Of a stretch of DNA of 51,529 bases, positions 33,946 to 42,800 are shown piece after piece. The notes beneath the pieces were generated by a model, which was not told where the DNA came from, did no database searches, and worked only from the letters and a program-made list of their open reading frames with translations. Source of the stretch: an uncultured Lachnospiraceae bacterium (GTDB taxonomy: Bacteria > Bacillota > Clostridia > Lachnospirales > Lachnospiraceae); assembly GCA_910588825.1 (NCBI GenBank), contig CAJURF010000017.1, positions 1 through 51,529 on the forward strand, given 5' to 3'. A program made the position numbers and the translations under genes. Every line of letters starts with the position of its first letter. The first letter of the stretch is position 1.

Positions 33946-35700
33946 ATGGAAAACATTACAATTAAAATAAATGGCATGGAAGTATCTGCACCTGCCGGTT
34001 CTACTATCCTGGAAGCTGCCAGAATCGCTGGAATTGATATTCCCACACTCTGCTTTTTAAAGGAGATCAATGAAATCGGCGCCTGCCGTATCTGTGTAGT
34101 AGAAGTGAAAGGCGCAAGAAGCCTTGTTGCCGCATGTGTATATCCCATCAATCCTGGTATGGAAGTATTCACGAATACTCCGCTGGTGAGGGAATCCAGA
34201 AAGAAAACTCTGCAGTTGATCTTATCCACACATGAAAGAAAATGTCTCTCCTGTGTGAGAAGTGAAAACTGTGAACTGCAGAAATTGTGTAAAGATCTGG
34301 GCGTTGACGATGAAGCAAGATATGACGGTATGAAACCTGAGTATGAGCTGGATGAGACAGCAGCCCACATGATCCGCGATAACAGTAAATGTATCCTGTG
34401 CCGCCGCTGTGTAGCTGTCTGTGATAAAGTTCAGGGAATCGGCGTGATCGGTGCCAACGAACGTGGATTCAAGACTTATATCGGTTCTGCATTCGGCATG
34501 GGTCTGGGTGAAACAAGCTGTGTATCCTGTGGTCAGTGTATTGTTGCCTGTCCAGTTGGCGCGATCTATGAGAAAGACAGCACACAGAAAGTTATCGACG
34601 CCATCAATGATCCGGATAAATTCGTGGCTGTTCAGACAGCTCCGGCTGTTCGTGCAGGTTTGGGAGAAGAATTTGGTCTTCCGGTGGGAACCGGCGTGGA
34701 AGGCAAGATGGCTGCAGCACTTCGCCGTCTCGGCTTTGACAAAGTATTTGATACCAATTTCTCCGCCGACCTGACCATCATGGAAGAGGCCAACGAGTTC
34801 CTGGATAGAGTGAAAAATGGCGGAACCCTGCCGATGATCACCTCCTGTTCGCCGGGATGGATTAAATACTGTGAACATTACTTCCCGGATATGACAGACA
34901 ATCTGTCCACCTGTAAGTCTCCCCAGCAGATGTTCGGCGCTACTCTGAAGACTTATTATGCAGAGAAGATGGGAATTGACCCTGCGAAGATTGTCAGTGT
35001 ATCTGTAATGCCTTGTACAGCTAAGAAGTTTGAGATCGGCCGTGACGACCAGAGCGCATCTGGATATCCGGATGTAGACATTTCTCTGACAACAAGAGAA
35101 CTGGCAAGAATGATCAAGGGCGCAGGCATCCGTTTCCTGGATCTTCCGGAAGAAGGCTTTGATGATCCGTTAGGAGAAGGTACTGGTGCAGCTGTGATCT
35201 TCGGCGCTACCGGCGGTGTTATGGAAGCTGCTCTTAGAACTGCTGTAGAAAAACTCACTGGTGAGGAGCTGAAAGAGCTTGACTTTGTGGATGTGAGAGG
35301 CGTGGAAGGCATCAAAGAAGCTTCTTATAATGTAGCTGGTATGGATGTTAAGGTTGCTATCGCATCTGGACTGGGCAACGCCAGAACGCTTCTGAACAAA
35401 GTAAAAGCCGGTGAAGCTGATTATCATTTTATCGAGATCATGGGATGTCCTGGCGGCTGTGTAAACGGCGGCGGACAGCCTCACGTACCGGCAAGCTTCA
35501 AGAATGCCAATGATGTACGTGCACTGCGTGGAAAAGTTCTCTATGACTATGACAGTGCAAATCCGGTTCGGAAATCTCATGAAAATGAGTCCATTAAGAA
35601 AGTTTATGCAGAGTTCTTCGGCGAGCCGGGAAGCCATAAAGCTCATGAAATTCTCCATACTTCCTATGTGAAGAGAGAGATTAATAAACTTCCGGAATAA
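33946..35700 (+). CDS. hydA: Electron-bifurcating [FeFe] hydrogenase, catalytic subunit
   Basis: HydA oxidises or produces H2. N-terminal 2Fe-2S ligands are Cys36, Cys47, Cys50 and Cys64. A His-Cys cluster follows (His96, Cys100, Cys103, Cys109), then two 4Fe-4S clusters (CILCRRCVAVC and CVSCGQCIVAC). The H-cluster motifs are canonical: TSCSPGW with Cys301, MPCTAKK with Cys357, and GCPGGCVNGGGQP with Cys501 and Cys505. A C-terminal small-subunit segment completes the 584 residues, as in group A3 bifurcating enzymes. Together with HydB and HydC it would reduce ferredoxin and NAD(P) with H2, feeding AcsA. Confidence 0.97.
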   Translation: MENITIKINGMEVSAPAGSTILEAARIAGIDIPTLCFLKEINEIGACRICVVEVKGARSLVAACVYPINPGMEVFTNTPLVRESRKKTLQLILSTHERKCLSCVRSENCELQKLCKDLGVDDEARYDGMKPEYELDETAAHMIRDNSKCILCRRCVAVCDKVQGIGVIGANERGFKTYIGSAFGMGLGETSCVSCGQCIVACPVGAIYEKDSTQKVIDAINDPDKFVAVQTAPAVRAGLGEEFGLPVGTGVEGKMAAALRRLGFDKVFDTNFSADLTIMEEANEFLDRVKNGGTLPMITSCSPGWIKYCEHYFPDMTDNLSTCKSPQQMFGATLKTYYAEKMGIDPAKIVSVSVMPCTAKKFEIGRDDQSASGYPDVDISLTTRELARMIKGAGIRFLDLPEEGFDDPLGEGTGAAVIFGATGGVMEAALRTAVEKLTGEELKELDFVDVRGVEGIKEASYNVAGMDVKVAIASGLGNARTLLNKVKAGEADYHFIEIMGCPGGCVNGGGQPHVPASFKNANDVRALRGKVLYDYDSANPVRKSHENESIKKVYAEFFGEPGSHKAHEILHTSYVKREINKLPE

Positions 35701-35722
35701 AAGATAATAGATAAAGAACCAT

Positions 35723-35761
35723 AAAAGGGTTCATGCAGTGGAATGCTGCATGAACCCTTTT
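35723..35761. terminator. Bidirectional terminator after hydA
   Basis: A 16-base perfect stem (35723-35738 with 35746-35761) closes a 7-base loop, with A-run and T-run at its ends. It ends the hydCBA operon and also the reverse-strand membrane protein gene whose stop lies at 35761-35763. Confidence 0.9.
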
Positions 35762-36630
35762 CATTTTCTGGTGCGGTTTATCCGATAGATTTCGTAAATT
35801 CCCGCAGTTCCAATCTGTTCATATCCAGTCTGAAGAAAATAGTCGTGAAAATTCATCCCATCCGGCACAATAATATAATTGATTTTAAAGCGGCGCAGAT
35901 TTTTCCGGAAGACTTTGGGATCAATCCGGATGCCATATCGGGCAGTGAGTGCCAGGATATGACGCCGGTTTCCAGATTGGATGACACTTTCCACAGTCTG
36001 CTGGTCTGTATTTTCCAGATTCCAGTTTAGGAGATCTTTCCGCCGCAGGATATTGGTAATTGTAGGGTCATACTGCCGTAATTCCATCAGCTGCAGGTCA
36101 GCATACAATGCCGTCTTTTTTATACCCGTTTCTGCCGAGTCATTTGCTATGACAGCAGAAATGGAACGGACTTCATTGGTTGTTTTATAAATGTTCTGCG
36201 GGGTATGCAGATATGGCCGGACCGAGGTTCCCAGTATGACGATAAAGGCAATGCAGCAAAAGGGAGCAATGACACGCCAGATCTTATAGAAGAAAATCTT
36301 CTTTTGCCCGTTTCCTGCCGGCAGTGTGCATAAGAATGTGAAAGCATAGGCTAGGACCAGATTCACTGGAAGAAGCCAGAACAGCCGTCTGAACCGGGAA
36401 GTCAGTCCGATTACATGGGCCACGGGGACGATGAAAAAGGGATTGAAAATTACTGCCAGCATAAATACAAAAGGGTAGGAAAAGGTAAATTTCAGGTATT
36501 GGCTTTTAGCCGTAAAAAAAATTATCATACAGAGGACATAGGCAATCACAAACCATTCAATACCATCTATGGCAGTAAAAAGCATTTCAAGGAAAAACTG
36601 GATATGGGAATGTTGTAAAAAGGAGCTCAT
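35761..36630 (-). CDS. Membrane protein of unknown function (second of pair)
   Basis: This protein has 289 residues with four hydrophobic segments in the first 150 residues (near 22-42, 47-68, 75-110 and 125-145), and then a soluble domain with a Rossmann-like or sugar-related tail (RRHILALTARYGIRIDPKVF, FKINYIIVPDG). The tail resembles the C-terminal part of large clostridial membrane glycan enzymes, possibly DUF6077, but that is from memory. Its ATG comes only 8 bases after the upstream gene's stop and uses AGGTGG that overlaps that stop. The pair may be a split version of one larger protein. Confidence 0.65.
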   Translation of the reverse strand: MSSFLQHSHIQFFLEMLFTAIDGIEWFVIAYVLCMIIFFTAKSQYLKFTFSYPFVFMLAVIFNPFFIVPVAHVIGLTSRFRRLFWLLPVNLVLAYAFTFLCTLPAGNGQKKIFFYKIWRVIAPFCCIAFIVILGTSVRPYLHTPQNIYKTTNEVRSISAVIANDSAETGIKKTALYADLQLMELRQYDPTITNILRRKDLLNWNLENTDQQTVESVIQSGNRRHILALTARYGIRIDPKVFRKNLRRFKINYIIVPDGMNFHDYFLQTGYEQIGTAGIYEIYRINRTRK

Positions 36631-36638
36631 ATGTCCAC

Positions 36639-37712
36639 CTACTTTCTGGTATAAATGAATATATTTTTTGTCAGCAGATATAAGCCTATTGCTACAAGAC
36701 AGGGCAGCATTAAGACCAGGTAACGGACCGCGGCTGACATACTCTTTCTGCGCAGTGCCAGAGGAATATAAAACGCGCTGATTTCAAAAGGAATCATAAA
36801 TATGGATGACATATTCAATCCAAAAGACCCAAGAATCGTCAGGAAAGAACAGTACCAATTGGTTTTATCCTCTGGATTTTTCGCTGTTTCAAGGAAAAAA
36901 TACAGCAGAGCCGGAATAATGATGGAAGCCAGTATGGTTTTCCCTTCCGATGAACGGATTATTAAAAACTCCGCAGCTGTAAATAAATTAAAACTAAAGT
37001 AGTTCAATAAGGAGACAAAAGCCGTAAAGATAATGCTTTTTTCACGGTTTTTGCTAAACAGGGATTGGCCCATTTCAAAAATAATAAAGTAATACAGGGT
37101 AATGACTATGGCTGACATAATAGTCAGGTTTTCAATCATTGGATGTACACCGAGAAGCTGGCACATAACTGAACTGTGGTTTTGATATGTTTCCAACAGA
37201 TATTCCGTGTTTAAATATTTTAACATTCTGCCGGTATAGGGGTCATATTGGCTGATAGTATTGGTGTACAAGGAGGAGGCAGTATCTCCCAGATAATAGG
37301 ACTGATCCCAGATGGCATATGTTTCGTCATTAAAACTATAGAAAACTGCCTGTGCGGCAATCAGGCAGACCAGCAGGAACGTGGTATACTTATTTTTCCC
37401 TTTGAAAGCACTGTGCCACAGTTTTGCTTTTGTGCGGCGTTGTTTTCGATTTAAGAAGATGAAAGCCCCGGTAATTATCAATAAAATGACGCTCCATGTG
37501 ATGGACAGCAGTTTCAAAGGCTGAAGTGTGATTTTCATAGGTATGGCTATGAGTGAGAACAAAAAATAGTATAAAAAAAAGCCCAGAATCACAGTGCGCA
37601 AAATAGAATGGGTTTGTGATGGCAGAAACTCTGACGCGATTGTTCCTGCGGCATAATAAAAAAAGAGATAAGTACAAAAAATCAGAAAAAAATATATAAA
37701 CTGAAAAAACAT
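36639..37712 (-). CDS. Polytopic membrane protein of unknown function (first of pair)
   Basis: This 357-residue protein has about nine hydrophobic segments, resembling the N-terminal membrane part of DUF6077-type or glycosyltransferase-like proteins (possible long extracellular loop around NDETYAIWDQSYYLGDTASSLY). The start is ATG 37712 with AAAGGAGC upstream; the frame is open further but lacks a site. I do not recognise a catalytic motif with certainty. It is transcribed leftwards from the promoter at 37749-37777 and is coupled to the next gene. Acting in cell-surface polysaccharide export or modification is a guess. Confidence 0.65.
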   Translation of the reverse strand: MFFQFIYFFLIFCTYLFFYYAAGTIASEFLPSQTHSILRTVILGFFLYYFLFSLIAIPMKITLQPLKLLSITWSVILLIITGAFIFLNRKQRRTKAKLWHSAFKGKNKYTTFLLVCLIAAQAVFYSFNDETYAIWDQSYYLGDTASSLYTNTISQYDPYTGRMLKYLNTEYLLETYQNHSSVMCQLLGVHPMIENLTIMSAIVITLYYFIIFEMGQSLFSKNREKSIIFTAFVSLLNYFSFNLFTAAEFLIIRSSEGKTILASIIIPALLYFFLETAKNPEDKTNWYCSFLTILGSFGLNMSSIFMIPFEISAFYIPLALRRKSMSAAVRYLVLMLPCLVAIGLYLLTKNIFIYTRK

Positions 37713-37748
37713 GAGGATGCTCCTTTGTGAGTGGTATTCTTGGTAATA

Positions 37749-37777
37749 AACATAGCAATTTTTAAAGGAAAAATCAA
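37749..37777 (-). promoter_or_regulatory. Extended -10 promoter of the membrane protein pair
   Basis: On the reverse strand TTGATT (37772-37777) and TATGTT (37749-37754) are separated by 17 bases, and TGC directly precedes the -10 box. It is divergent from spoIVA. Confidence 0.5.
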
Positions 37778-37883
37778 GGGATAGAGATAAAAAGGTTTGC
37801 ATGGACTCCTTTTTTAATTCATATACATAGTAATGATAAGGGAAACAAGTATTTGGATGATCCGGAAAAGTGAAAGGAGATCT

Positions 37884-39353
37884 ATGAATCATTTTCAAAT
37901 CTATAAAGACATACAGGCACGTACCAACGGAGAGATCTACATAGGGGTTGTGGGCCCGGTGCGCAGCGGGAAATCCACGTTCATACGGAGATTTATGGAA
38001 CTGGTGGCTCTGCCGGCTCTGTCCCAGCTGAGGCAGTCTCAGGTGAGGGATGAACTGCCATTAAGCGGCTCAGGAAAACTGATTACCACAGTGGAGCCTA
38101 AATTTATCCCCAAAGAAGCGGTGAATATGGTTCTGGGAGAAGATATTAAGGTGAGCCTGCGTCTGATTGACTGTGTAGGATTTCTCATTCCGGATGCAGT
38201 GGGGAATATGGAGGAAGGAAAGGAACGGATGGTAAAAACCCCCTGGTTTGACCATGAAATTCCTTTTCACCAGGCTGCGGAAGTGGGAACCAGGAAGGTG
38301 ATTGAGGAGCATGCAACCATCGGGTTGGTGATGACCTGTGACGGTTCTTTCGGGGAGATTCCCAGAGAGAATTTCCGGAAGGCAGAAGAAAAGACCATAC
38401 GGGAGCTGGAGAACAGGGGAAAGCCATTTCTCGTGATCGTGAACTCGCAGAAACCTTATGGGGAGAATGCGGCGGCAGTGGTAAAAGAGATAGAGGAAAA
38501 TTATCATGTGTCTGCTCTGGCAGTGAATTGTGAACAGCTTCGCAGAGAAGATGTAGGCCAGATTCTGGAGAAGGTTCTGTATGAATTTCCGTTGGGACAG
38601 ATACAATTTTTTATTCCCAAATGGGTGGAGATTCTTTCTCTCCAGAATCCACTGAAAGTAAATCTGTTGGAACAGATCCGGCAGATGACACAGGGATGGA
38701 AAAGCATTCGGGATTTGTCGCAGGATGCGCTGGAATTTGAAGGTCCTTATGTGGAACGGGTGACGCTGGAGCAGCTGGACCTGGCCACCGGGATCGTGCG
38801 GGTGCAGCTGCACATCCGGGAACAGTATTATTACGAAATGCTTTCTGAGATGACCGGGATTTCCATGGGAAGCGAATACGAGCTGATTCACATGATCCGT
38901 GAATTTGCCAGGATGAAAGAAGAATATGTAAAGGTTCAGTCTGCTCTGGAGGCAGTGAGAGGATGCGGATATGGTGTGGTGACACCGGAGAGGGAAGATA
39001 TTGAGCTGGAAGAACCGGAAGTGATCAAACAAGGTAATAAATACGGGGTGAAAATCAAATCCCAAAGCCCATCCATTCATATGATCAAAGCCAATATAGA
39101 GACAGAGATTGCACCCATTGTGGGAACAAAGGAACAGGCAGAGGATCTGATTGCTTACATTAAAGAGGGGGAACAGAGGGGGGAGACTATCTGGGAAACC
39201 AATATATTTGGAAAATCCATTGAACGGCTGGTGGAAGATGGAATACGCTCCAAAATAGCAGTGATCGGTGAGGAAAGCCAGGGGAAACTTCAGGAATCCA
39301 TGCAGAAAATCGTCAATGACAGCAAAGGCGGTTTGGTCTGTTTTATTATTTAA
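37884..39353 (+). CDS. spoIVA: Stage IV sporulation protein A
   Basis: SpoIVA is the ATPase that forms the basement layer of the spore coat on the forespore surface. The N-terminal P-loop is GPVRSGKST (24-32), and the protein ends KGGLVCFII, the conserved C-terminus that binds SpoVM and the membrane. The 489 residues match the 492 of Bacillus subtilis. ATG 37884 has AAAGGAGA upstream; an earlier in-frame ATG at 37833 lacks one. The mother-cell sigma factor SigE should drive it, but I could not find a clean SigE site. It is strong evidence for endospore formation. Confidence 0.97.
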   Translation: MNHFQIYKDIQARTNGEIYIGVVGPVRSGKSTFIRRFMELVALPALSQLRQSQVRDELPLSGSGKLITTVEPKFIPKEAVNMVLGEDIKVSLRLIDCVGFLIPDAVGNMEEGKERMVKTPWFDHEIPFHQAAEVGTRKVIEEHATIGLVMTCDGSFGEIPRENFRKAEEKTIRELENRGKPFLVIVNSQKPYGENAAAVVKEIEENYHVSALAVNCEQLRREDVGQILEKVLYEFPLGQIQFFIPKWVEILSLQNPLKVNLLEQIRQMTQGWKSIRDLSQDALEFEGPYVERVTLEQLDLATGIVRVQLHIREQYYYEMLSEMTGISMGSEYELIHMIREFARMKEEYVKVQSALEAVRGCGYGVVTPEREDIELEEPEVIKQGNKYGVKIKSQSPSIHMIKANIETEIAPIVGTKEQAEDLIAYIKEGEQRGETIWETNIFGKSIERLVEDGIRSKIAVIGEESQGKLQESMQKIVNDSKGGLVCFII

Positions 39354-39402
39354 ATGTTACAAAAGTTCGTCTTTTTCGAGCTGTTTTTCATTCCTGCACA
39401 TC

Positions 39403-39431
39403 TTGACATTCATATAAATTTAATATATACT
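39403..39431 (+). promoter_or_regulatory. Consensus sigma-A promoter of the cell-wall hydrolase
   Basis: TTGACA (39403-39408, perfect) and TATACT (39426-39431) are 17 bases apart. The leader is about 100 bases long before ATG 39541. Confidence 0.8.
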
Positions 39432-39540
39432 TAATATGTCTATAGAATCAGCAATTCATATACTGCGCATCTATATCAAGATCAGATGTGTGGGAGTTCT
39501 TTAAGGGGAGATTTACGAAAAAAGGAAAGAAGGGGATTAG

Positions 39541-40875
39541 ATGAAAAAGGCGAGAAAGACAGGATATCTGTTAGTGTCAGTACTGTTTATGCTGGCAGTA
39601 CCTTTCATTTGTACATTACTGCAGACATCAGAGGTATCTGCGGCACCCAAGAAATATACGGGATGGGAGAGGGAAGGGAAACGCTGGTATTATTACAAAA
39701 AAGGGGCAAAACAAAAGGGCTGGCTGACTTTAGACGGAAAGAAATATTTTTTGTCCAAAAAGAAATATTGGAGATTTACCGGACTACATAAAATCGGAGG
39801 GTTTTCTTATTATTTCGATTCAGAAGGAGCTATGGTAACCAAGAAATGGGTAACTGCAAAAGGAAACCGGTATTATTTCAATCCGGAAGGAAAAGCTCTG
39901 GTAAATAAATGGAAGACTACAGGTAAAAAGAAATACCGTCTGGGCAGTGATGGTGCGATGCTGACAGGTCTGCAGAAAGTAGGGAAGAAAATATATTATT
40001 TTAATCCCCAGACCACAAATGAGAACGGGGTTAATTACCCCAAAGGATGCCGTAGATCCGGCAGCTTCCGGATTCAGGGGAAATGGTACTATTTTCAGAC
40101 AAACGGCGTGATGCTGGCTTCATCCTGGAATAAGCAGAGCGGAAAATGGTATTATTATCAGGAGGACGGCACACGCAAGACCGGCTGGCTGACTCTGGAT
40201 GACAAGCGCTATTATCTGAAAAGCAATGGTGCCATGGCAGTCAATGAGACCATGACCATTGGAGGAAAACAGTGGTCTTTTGACAGCAATGGAATCGCTT
40301 CCGAAACTCAGGGATTTACATATGATCCCAATGGCTATGTGAGAGTGGTAGCCAGTGATAATAAGATTTACACCCTGGAAAAAGAGTATGCCAAACATAC
40401 AGACGTGGCAAATAATAAGATCAGCGATAAAGAACTGCTGACAGCGGCTGTATACTGTGAAGCGGGCAACCAGGGCCTTCAGGGAATGACTGCCACTGCA
40501 ATGGTGATGCTGAACCGAACCCTGGCGCCTCAATTTAAATTTCCGCCGTCCGTGCGCTATGTGATTTATCAGAAAGGGCAGTTTTCCATTGTTGTAAACG
40601 GCTCCCTTCAGGCCAGATTAAATAATACGAATGTGACCGGGTATGATGTGGCGGAAAAAGCGGTAAACAGAGCATATATGATGTACGATGCCTATGTGAA
40701 AAATAAGACAAAGCGGGCAAAATATCTGCCAGGTGTGCTGAAAAAATCAAATGGAAAGGATGATTTTGACTGTCTGTTTTTTATGACGCCGGCAGCTTAT
40801 GCGGCTACAGGCTTGACAAGCAAGTCTGAGGCGTTTACATATAAAGGACAAACTTTCTTTACATATTGGAAGTAA
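39541..40875 (+). CDS. Secreted cell-wall hydrolase with cell-wall-binding repeats and SleB-type domain
   Basis: A signal peptide covers residues 1-38 (KARKTGYLL, hydrophobic core, SEVSAAP). Residues 39-260 are aromatic cell-wall or choline-binding-type repeats of about 20 residues (GWEREGKRWYYYKKGAKQKGW, with later copies KWYYFQTNGVM and KWYYYQEDGTRKTGW). The C-terminal 160 residues form a Hydrolase_2 (SleB-type) domain with the catalytic Glu in LLTAAVYCEAGNQGLQGMTATAMVMLNR. SleB enzymes are lytic transglycosylases. The repeats suggest surface anchoring in vegetative cells, so this need not be a germination protein. AAAGGAAAG lies before the ATG. A strong terminator follows. Confidence 0.9.
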   Translation: MKKARKTGYLLVSVLFMLAVPFICTLLQTSEVSAAPKKYTGWEREGKRWYYYKKGAKQKGWLTLDGKKYFLSKKKYWRFTGLHKIGGFSYYFDSEGAMVTKKWVTAKGNRYYFNPEGKALVNKWKTTGKKKYRLGSDGAMLTGLQKVGKKIYYFNPQTTNENGVNYPKGCRRSGSFRIQGKWYYFQTNGVMLASSWNKQSGKWYYYQEDGTRKTGWLTLDDKRYYLKSNGAMAVNETMTIGGKQWSFDSNGIASETQGFTYDPNGYVRVVASDNKIYTLEKEYAKHTDVANNKISDKELLTAAVYCEAGNQGLQGMTATAMVMLNRTLAPQFKFPPSVRYVIYQKGQFSIVVNGSLQARLNNTNVTGYDVAEKAVNRAYMMYDAYVKNKTKRAKYLPGVLKKSNGKDDFDCLFFMTPAAYAATGLTSKSEAFTYKGQTFFTYWK

Positions 40876-40888
40876 TCAGTTATGATGA

Positions 40889-40918
40889 GACTGCCGCCGT
40901 CTGGGCGGCGGTCTTTTT
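40889..40918 (+). terminator. Rho-independent terminator
   Basis: GACTGCCGCC (40889-40898) pairs with GGCGGCGGTC (40904-40913) with one G-T wobble, loop GTCTG, and TTTTT follows. It closes the hydrolase transcript. Confidence 0.92.
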
Positions 40919-40963
40919 GCAGTTGATAACAAGGACTTTTTCGTATTTTTGGAGGTGTCTAAT

Positions 40964-42649
40964 TTGAGTGGAGACGGAGTTTTACTACTGCTGATTTTAG
41001 GGATGTTTGTTTTGTATGCAGGCATGATTCTGCACAGCAATTATAAGAATCGAAAGCTTTTTCTATATGAGGCAAAGCAGAACTGGGGAAAGACACCGGA
41101 TGTTTCTTATACGGCAGACCAGCTGGAGCGTATCTCTGTCTATGGGAGACAGACATGCAGCAGGGAAAAGTTTTATATTGATGAAATCACCTGGAGGGAC
41201 TTGGATATGGACCGGGTATTTCAGCAGATGAATCATACGGTTTCAGCAGCTGGGGAGGAGTATTTGATGTATCTGCTGCGCACTCCCAGGCTGGAGAAAA
41301 ATGTGTTGAATAAAAGAGACTGGCTGGCCTGGTGGTTTGAAAAACATAAGGAGCAGCGGTACAGTCTGCAGATGATACTGTCAGGAGTCAGAAAAGACAG
41401 AAGGTATTCCATTGGAGAAGAACTGCAGTTTCTGAAAGAAGCATCTGCAATTTCCGTCCATAAACACCAGCTGTTGTGTGCCTCCGCAGTCATATGTCTG
41501 GGGGTAATGCTGCTTCAGCCGGTGTACGGTTTCTTTTTATTTCTAGCCGCCGCATGTGTGAATGTGGCTGATTATTACGGGGGCAGTGACAGGAAAGCGT
41601 CTTCCCTGTGTCTGGGGTGTTTTAAAAGTGTGCTTCAGATGATGGAGACGGCGGGAAAAGTGGAAAAATATGCAGGTGAGGAACTGGGGGAATACTGCAG
41701 GCCTATGAGTCTGGCCAGAGAAAACTTGAGGCCGTTTCATAGAAGCTCACACTGGCTGTTCGGTATCTGCAGCGCCTCCGGGAGTCTTGATGCAGTTTTC
41801 GCTGACTGGCTCCGGATGATTTTTCATCTGGATTTGATCTGGTATAATAAAATGCTCCGGGAAATTCAGGATCATGAGGAGGATGCAAAAGTTCTGCTGG
41901 AGTGTCTGGGAGAGCTGGACTGTGCCATTGCGGCAGCCTCTTTTCGTGAAATGCTGCCTGTGTGGTGCAGACCTGATTTCCACCAGGAAATGCGCATACA
42001 GGCAGAGGATTTATATCACCCGCTGGTGAAAGAGCCAGTGCCTGCCAGTTTTCAATTAGAGGGAAGTATGCTGCTCACAGGTTCCAATGCTTCCGGCAAG
42101 TCTACATTTTTAAAAAGTGCTGCCTTGAATGCAATTTTGGCGCAGACAATCTTTACATGCCCCGCGGCCTCTTATCAGGCGCCTCTGTGCAGAGTTATCA
42201 CTTCCATGGCTTTATCGGATAGTCTGGAGCGGGGGGAGAGCTATTTTATAACAGAAATCAAGTCACTGAAAAGGATTCTTGGGGCTGCCGCTTGGGAGGG
42301 AGCGCTTTTGTGCATGGTGGATGAGGTGCTGAGGGGAACCAATACCGTTGAGCGTATTGCGGCTTCCTCACAGATTTTGAAAAGCCTGTGCCAGAGCCAT
42401 GTGTTCTGTTTTGCGGCCACCCATGATACCGAACTGACGTATTTACTGGAGGACTGTTATAGAAACTATCACTTTGATGAGGAAATCAGCGGCAGGGATA
42501 TCTCATTTCCCTATGTATTAAAGAAAGGACGGGCAGTATCGAAAAATGCGATCCGGCTGCTGTCAGTGATGGGGTATGAAGAAGAAATCGTAACTGCCGC
42601 AGAAGAGACGGCACAGGAGTTTGAGCGGACCGGCGTATGGAAGAAATAA
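40964..42649 (+). CDS. Membrane-anchored MutS-like ATPase
   Basis: The C-terminal 210 residues are a MutS-type ATPase: Walker A TGSNASGKST, Walker B LLCMVDEVLRGTNTVERIAAS, and H-loop ATHDTELTYL. The mismatch-binding and connector domains of MutS are missing. A hydrophobic segment spans residues 4-22 and a second pair about 173-205, so the protein is probably in the membrane. This family is common in Lachnospiraceae under the name MutS-related protein, without known function. The start is likely TTG 40964, 8 bases after GGAGGTG; TTG 40949 would overlap that site. 561 residues. Confidence 0.85.
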   Translation: MSGDGVLLLLILGMFVLYAGMILHSNYKNRKLFLYEAKQNWGKTPDVSYTADQLERISVYGRQTCSREKFYIDEITWRDLDMDRVFQQMNHTVSAAGEEYLMYLLRTPRLEKNVLNKRDWLAWWFEKHKEQRYSLQMILSGVRKDRRYSIGEELQFLKEASAISVHKHQLLCASAVICLGVMLLQPVYGFFLFLAAACVNVADYYGGSDRKASSLCLGCFKSVLQMMETAGKVEKYAGEELGEYCRPMSLARENLRPFHRSSHWLFGICSASGSLDAVFADWLRMIFHLDLIWYNKMLREIQDHEEDAKVLLECLGELDCAIAAASFREMLPVWCRPDFHQEMRIQAEDLYHPLVKEPVPASFQLEGSMLLTGSNASGKSTFLKSAALNAILAQTIFTCPAASYQAPLCRVITSMALSDSLERGESYFITEIKSLKRILGAAAWEGALLCMVDEVLRGTNTVERIAASSQILKSLCQSHVFCFAATHDTELTYLLEDCYRNYHFDEEISGRDISFPYVLKKGRAVSKNAIRLLSVMGYEEEIVTAAEETAQEFERTGVWKK

Positions 42650-42732
42650 CAGACAGTTTGAGTTTTCCTATTATGAAATAAGCGGAAAGTGCCGAATTAT
42701 ATACAAGAGGCAATAAATTCAGGCTGTTTTTC

Positions 42733-42761
42733 TTGACAAAGAAAAAAACGGTTTGTATACT
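42733..42761 (+). promoter_or_regulatory. Consensus sigma-A promoter of tyrS
   Basis: TTGACA (42733-42738) and TATACT (42756-42761) are 17 bases apart. Transcription would begin near 42768, leaving only about 33 bases before the ATG, too short for a T-box. Confidence 0.85.
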
Positions 42762-42800
42762 TTTTCCATACAGTACAAATCGTTAAAGGAGGAAAACACC

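Noticed and set aside
37800..37883. SigE promoter for spoIVA
   Set aside because: A CATATACAT stretch near 37820 resembles a -10 box, but no matching -35 element is at the proper distance.
38070..39080. Long reverse-strand frame opposite spoIVA
   Set aside because: The forward frame encodes full-length SpoIVA; the antisense is rich in His, Phe and Pro as expected for a shadow.
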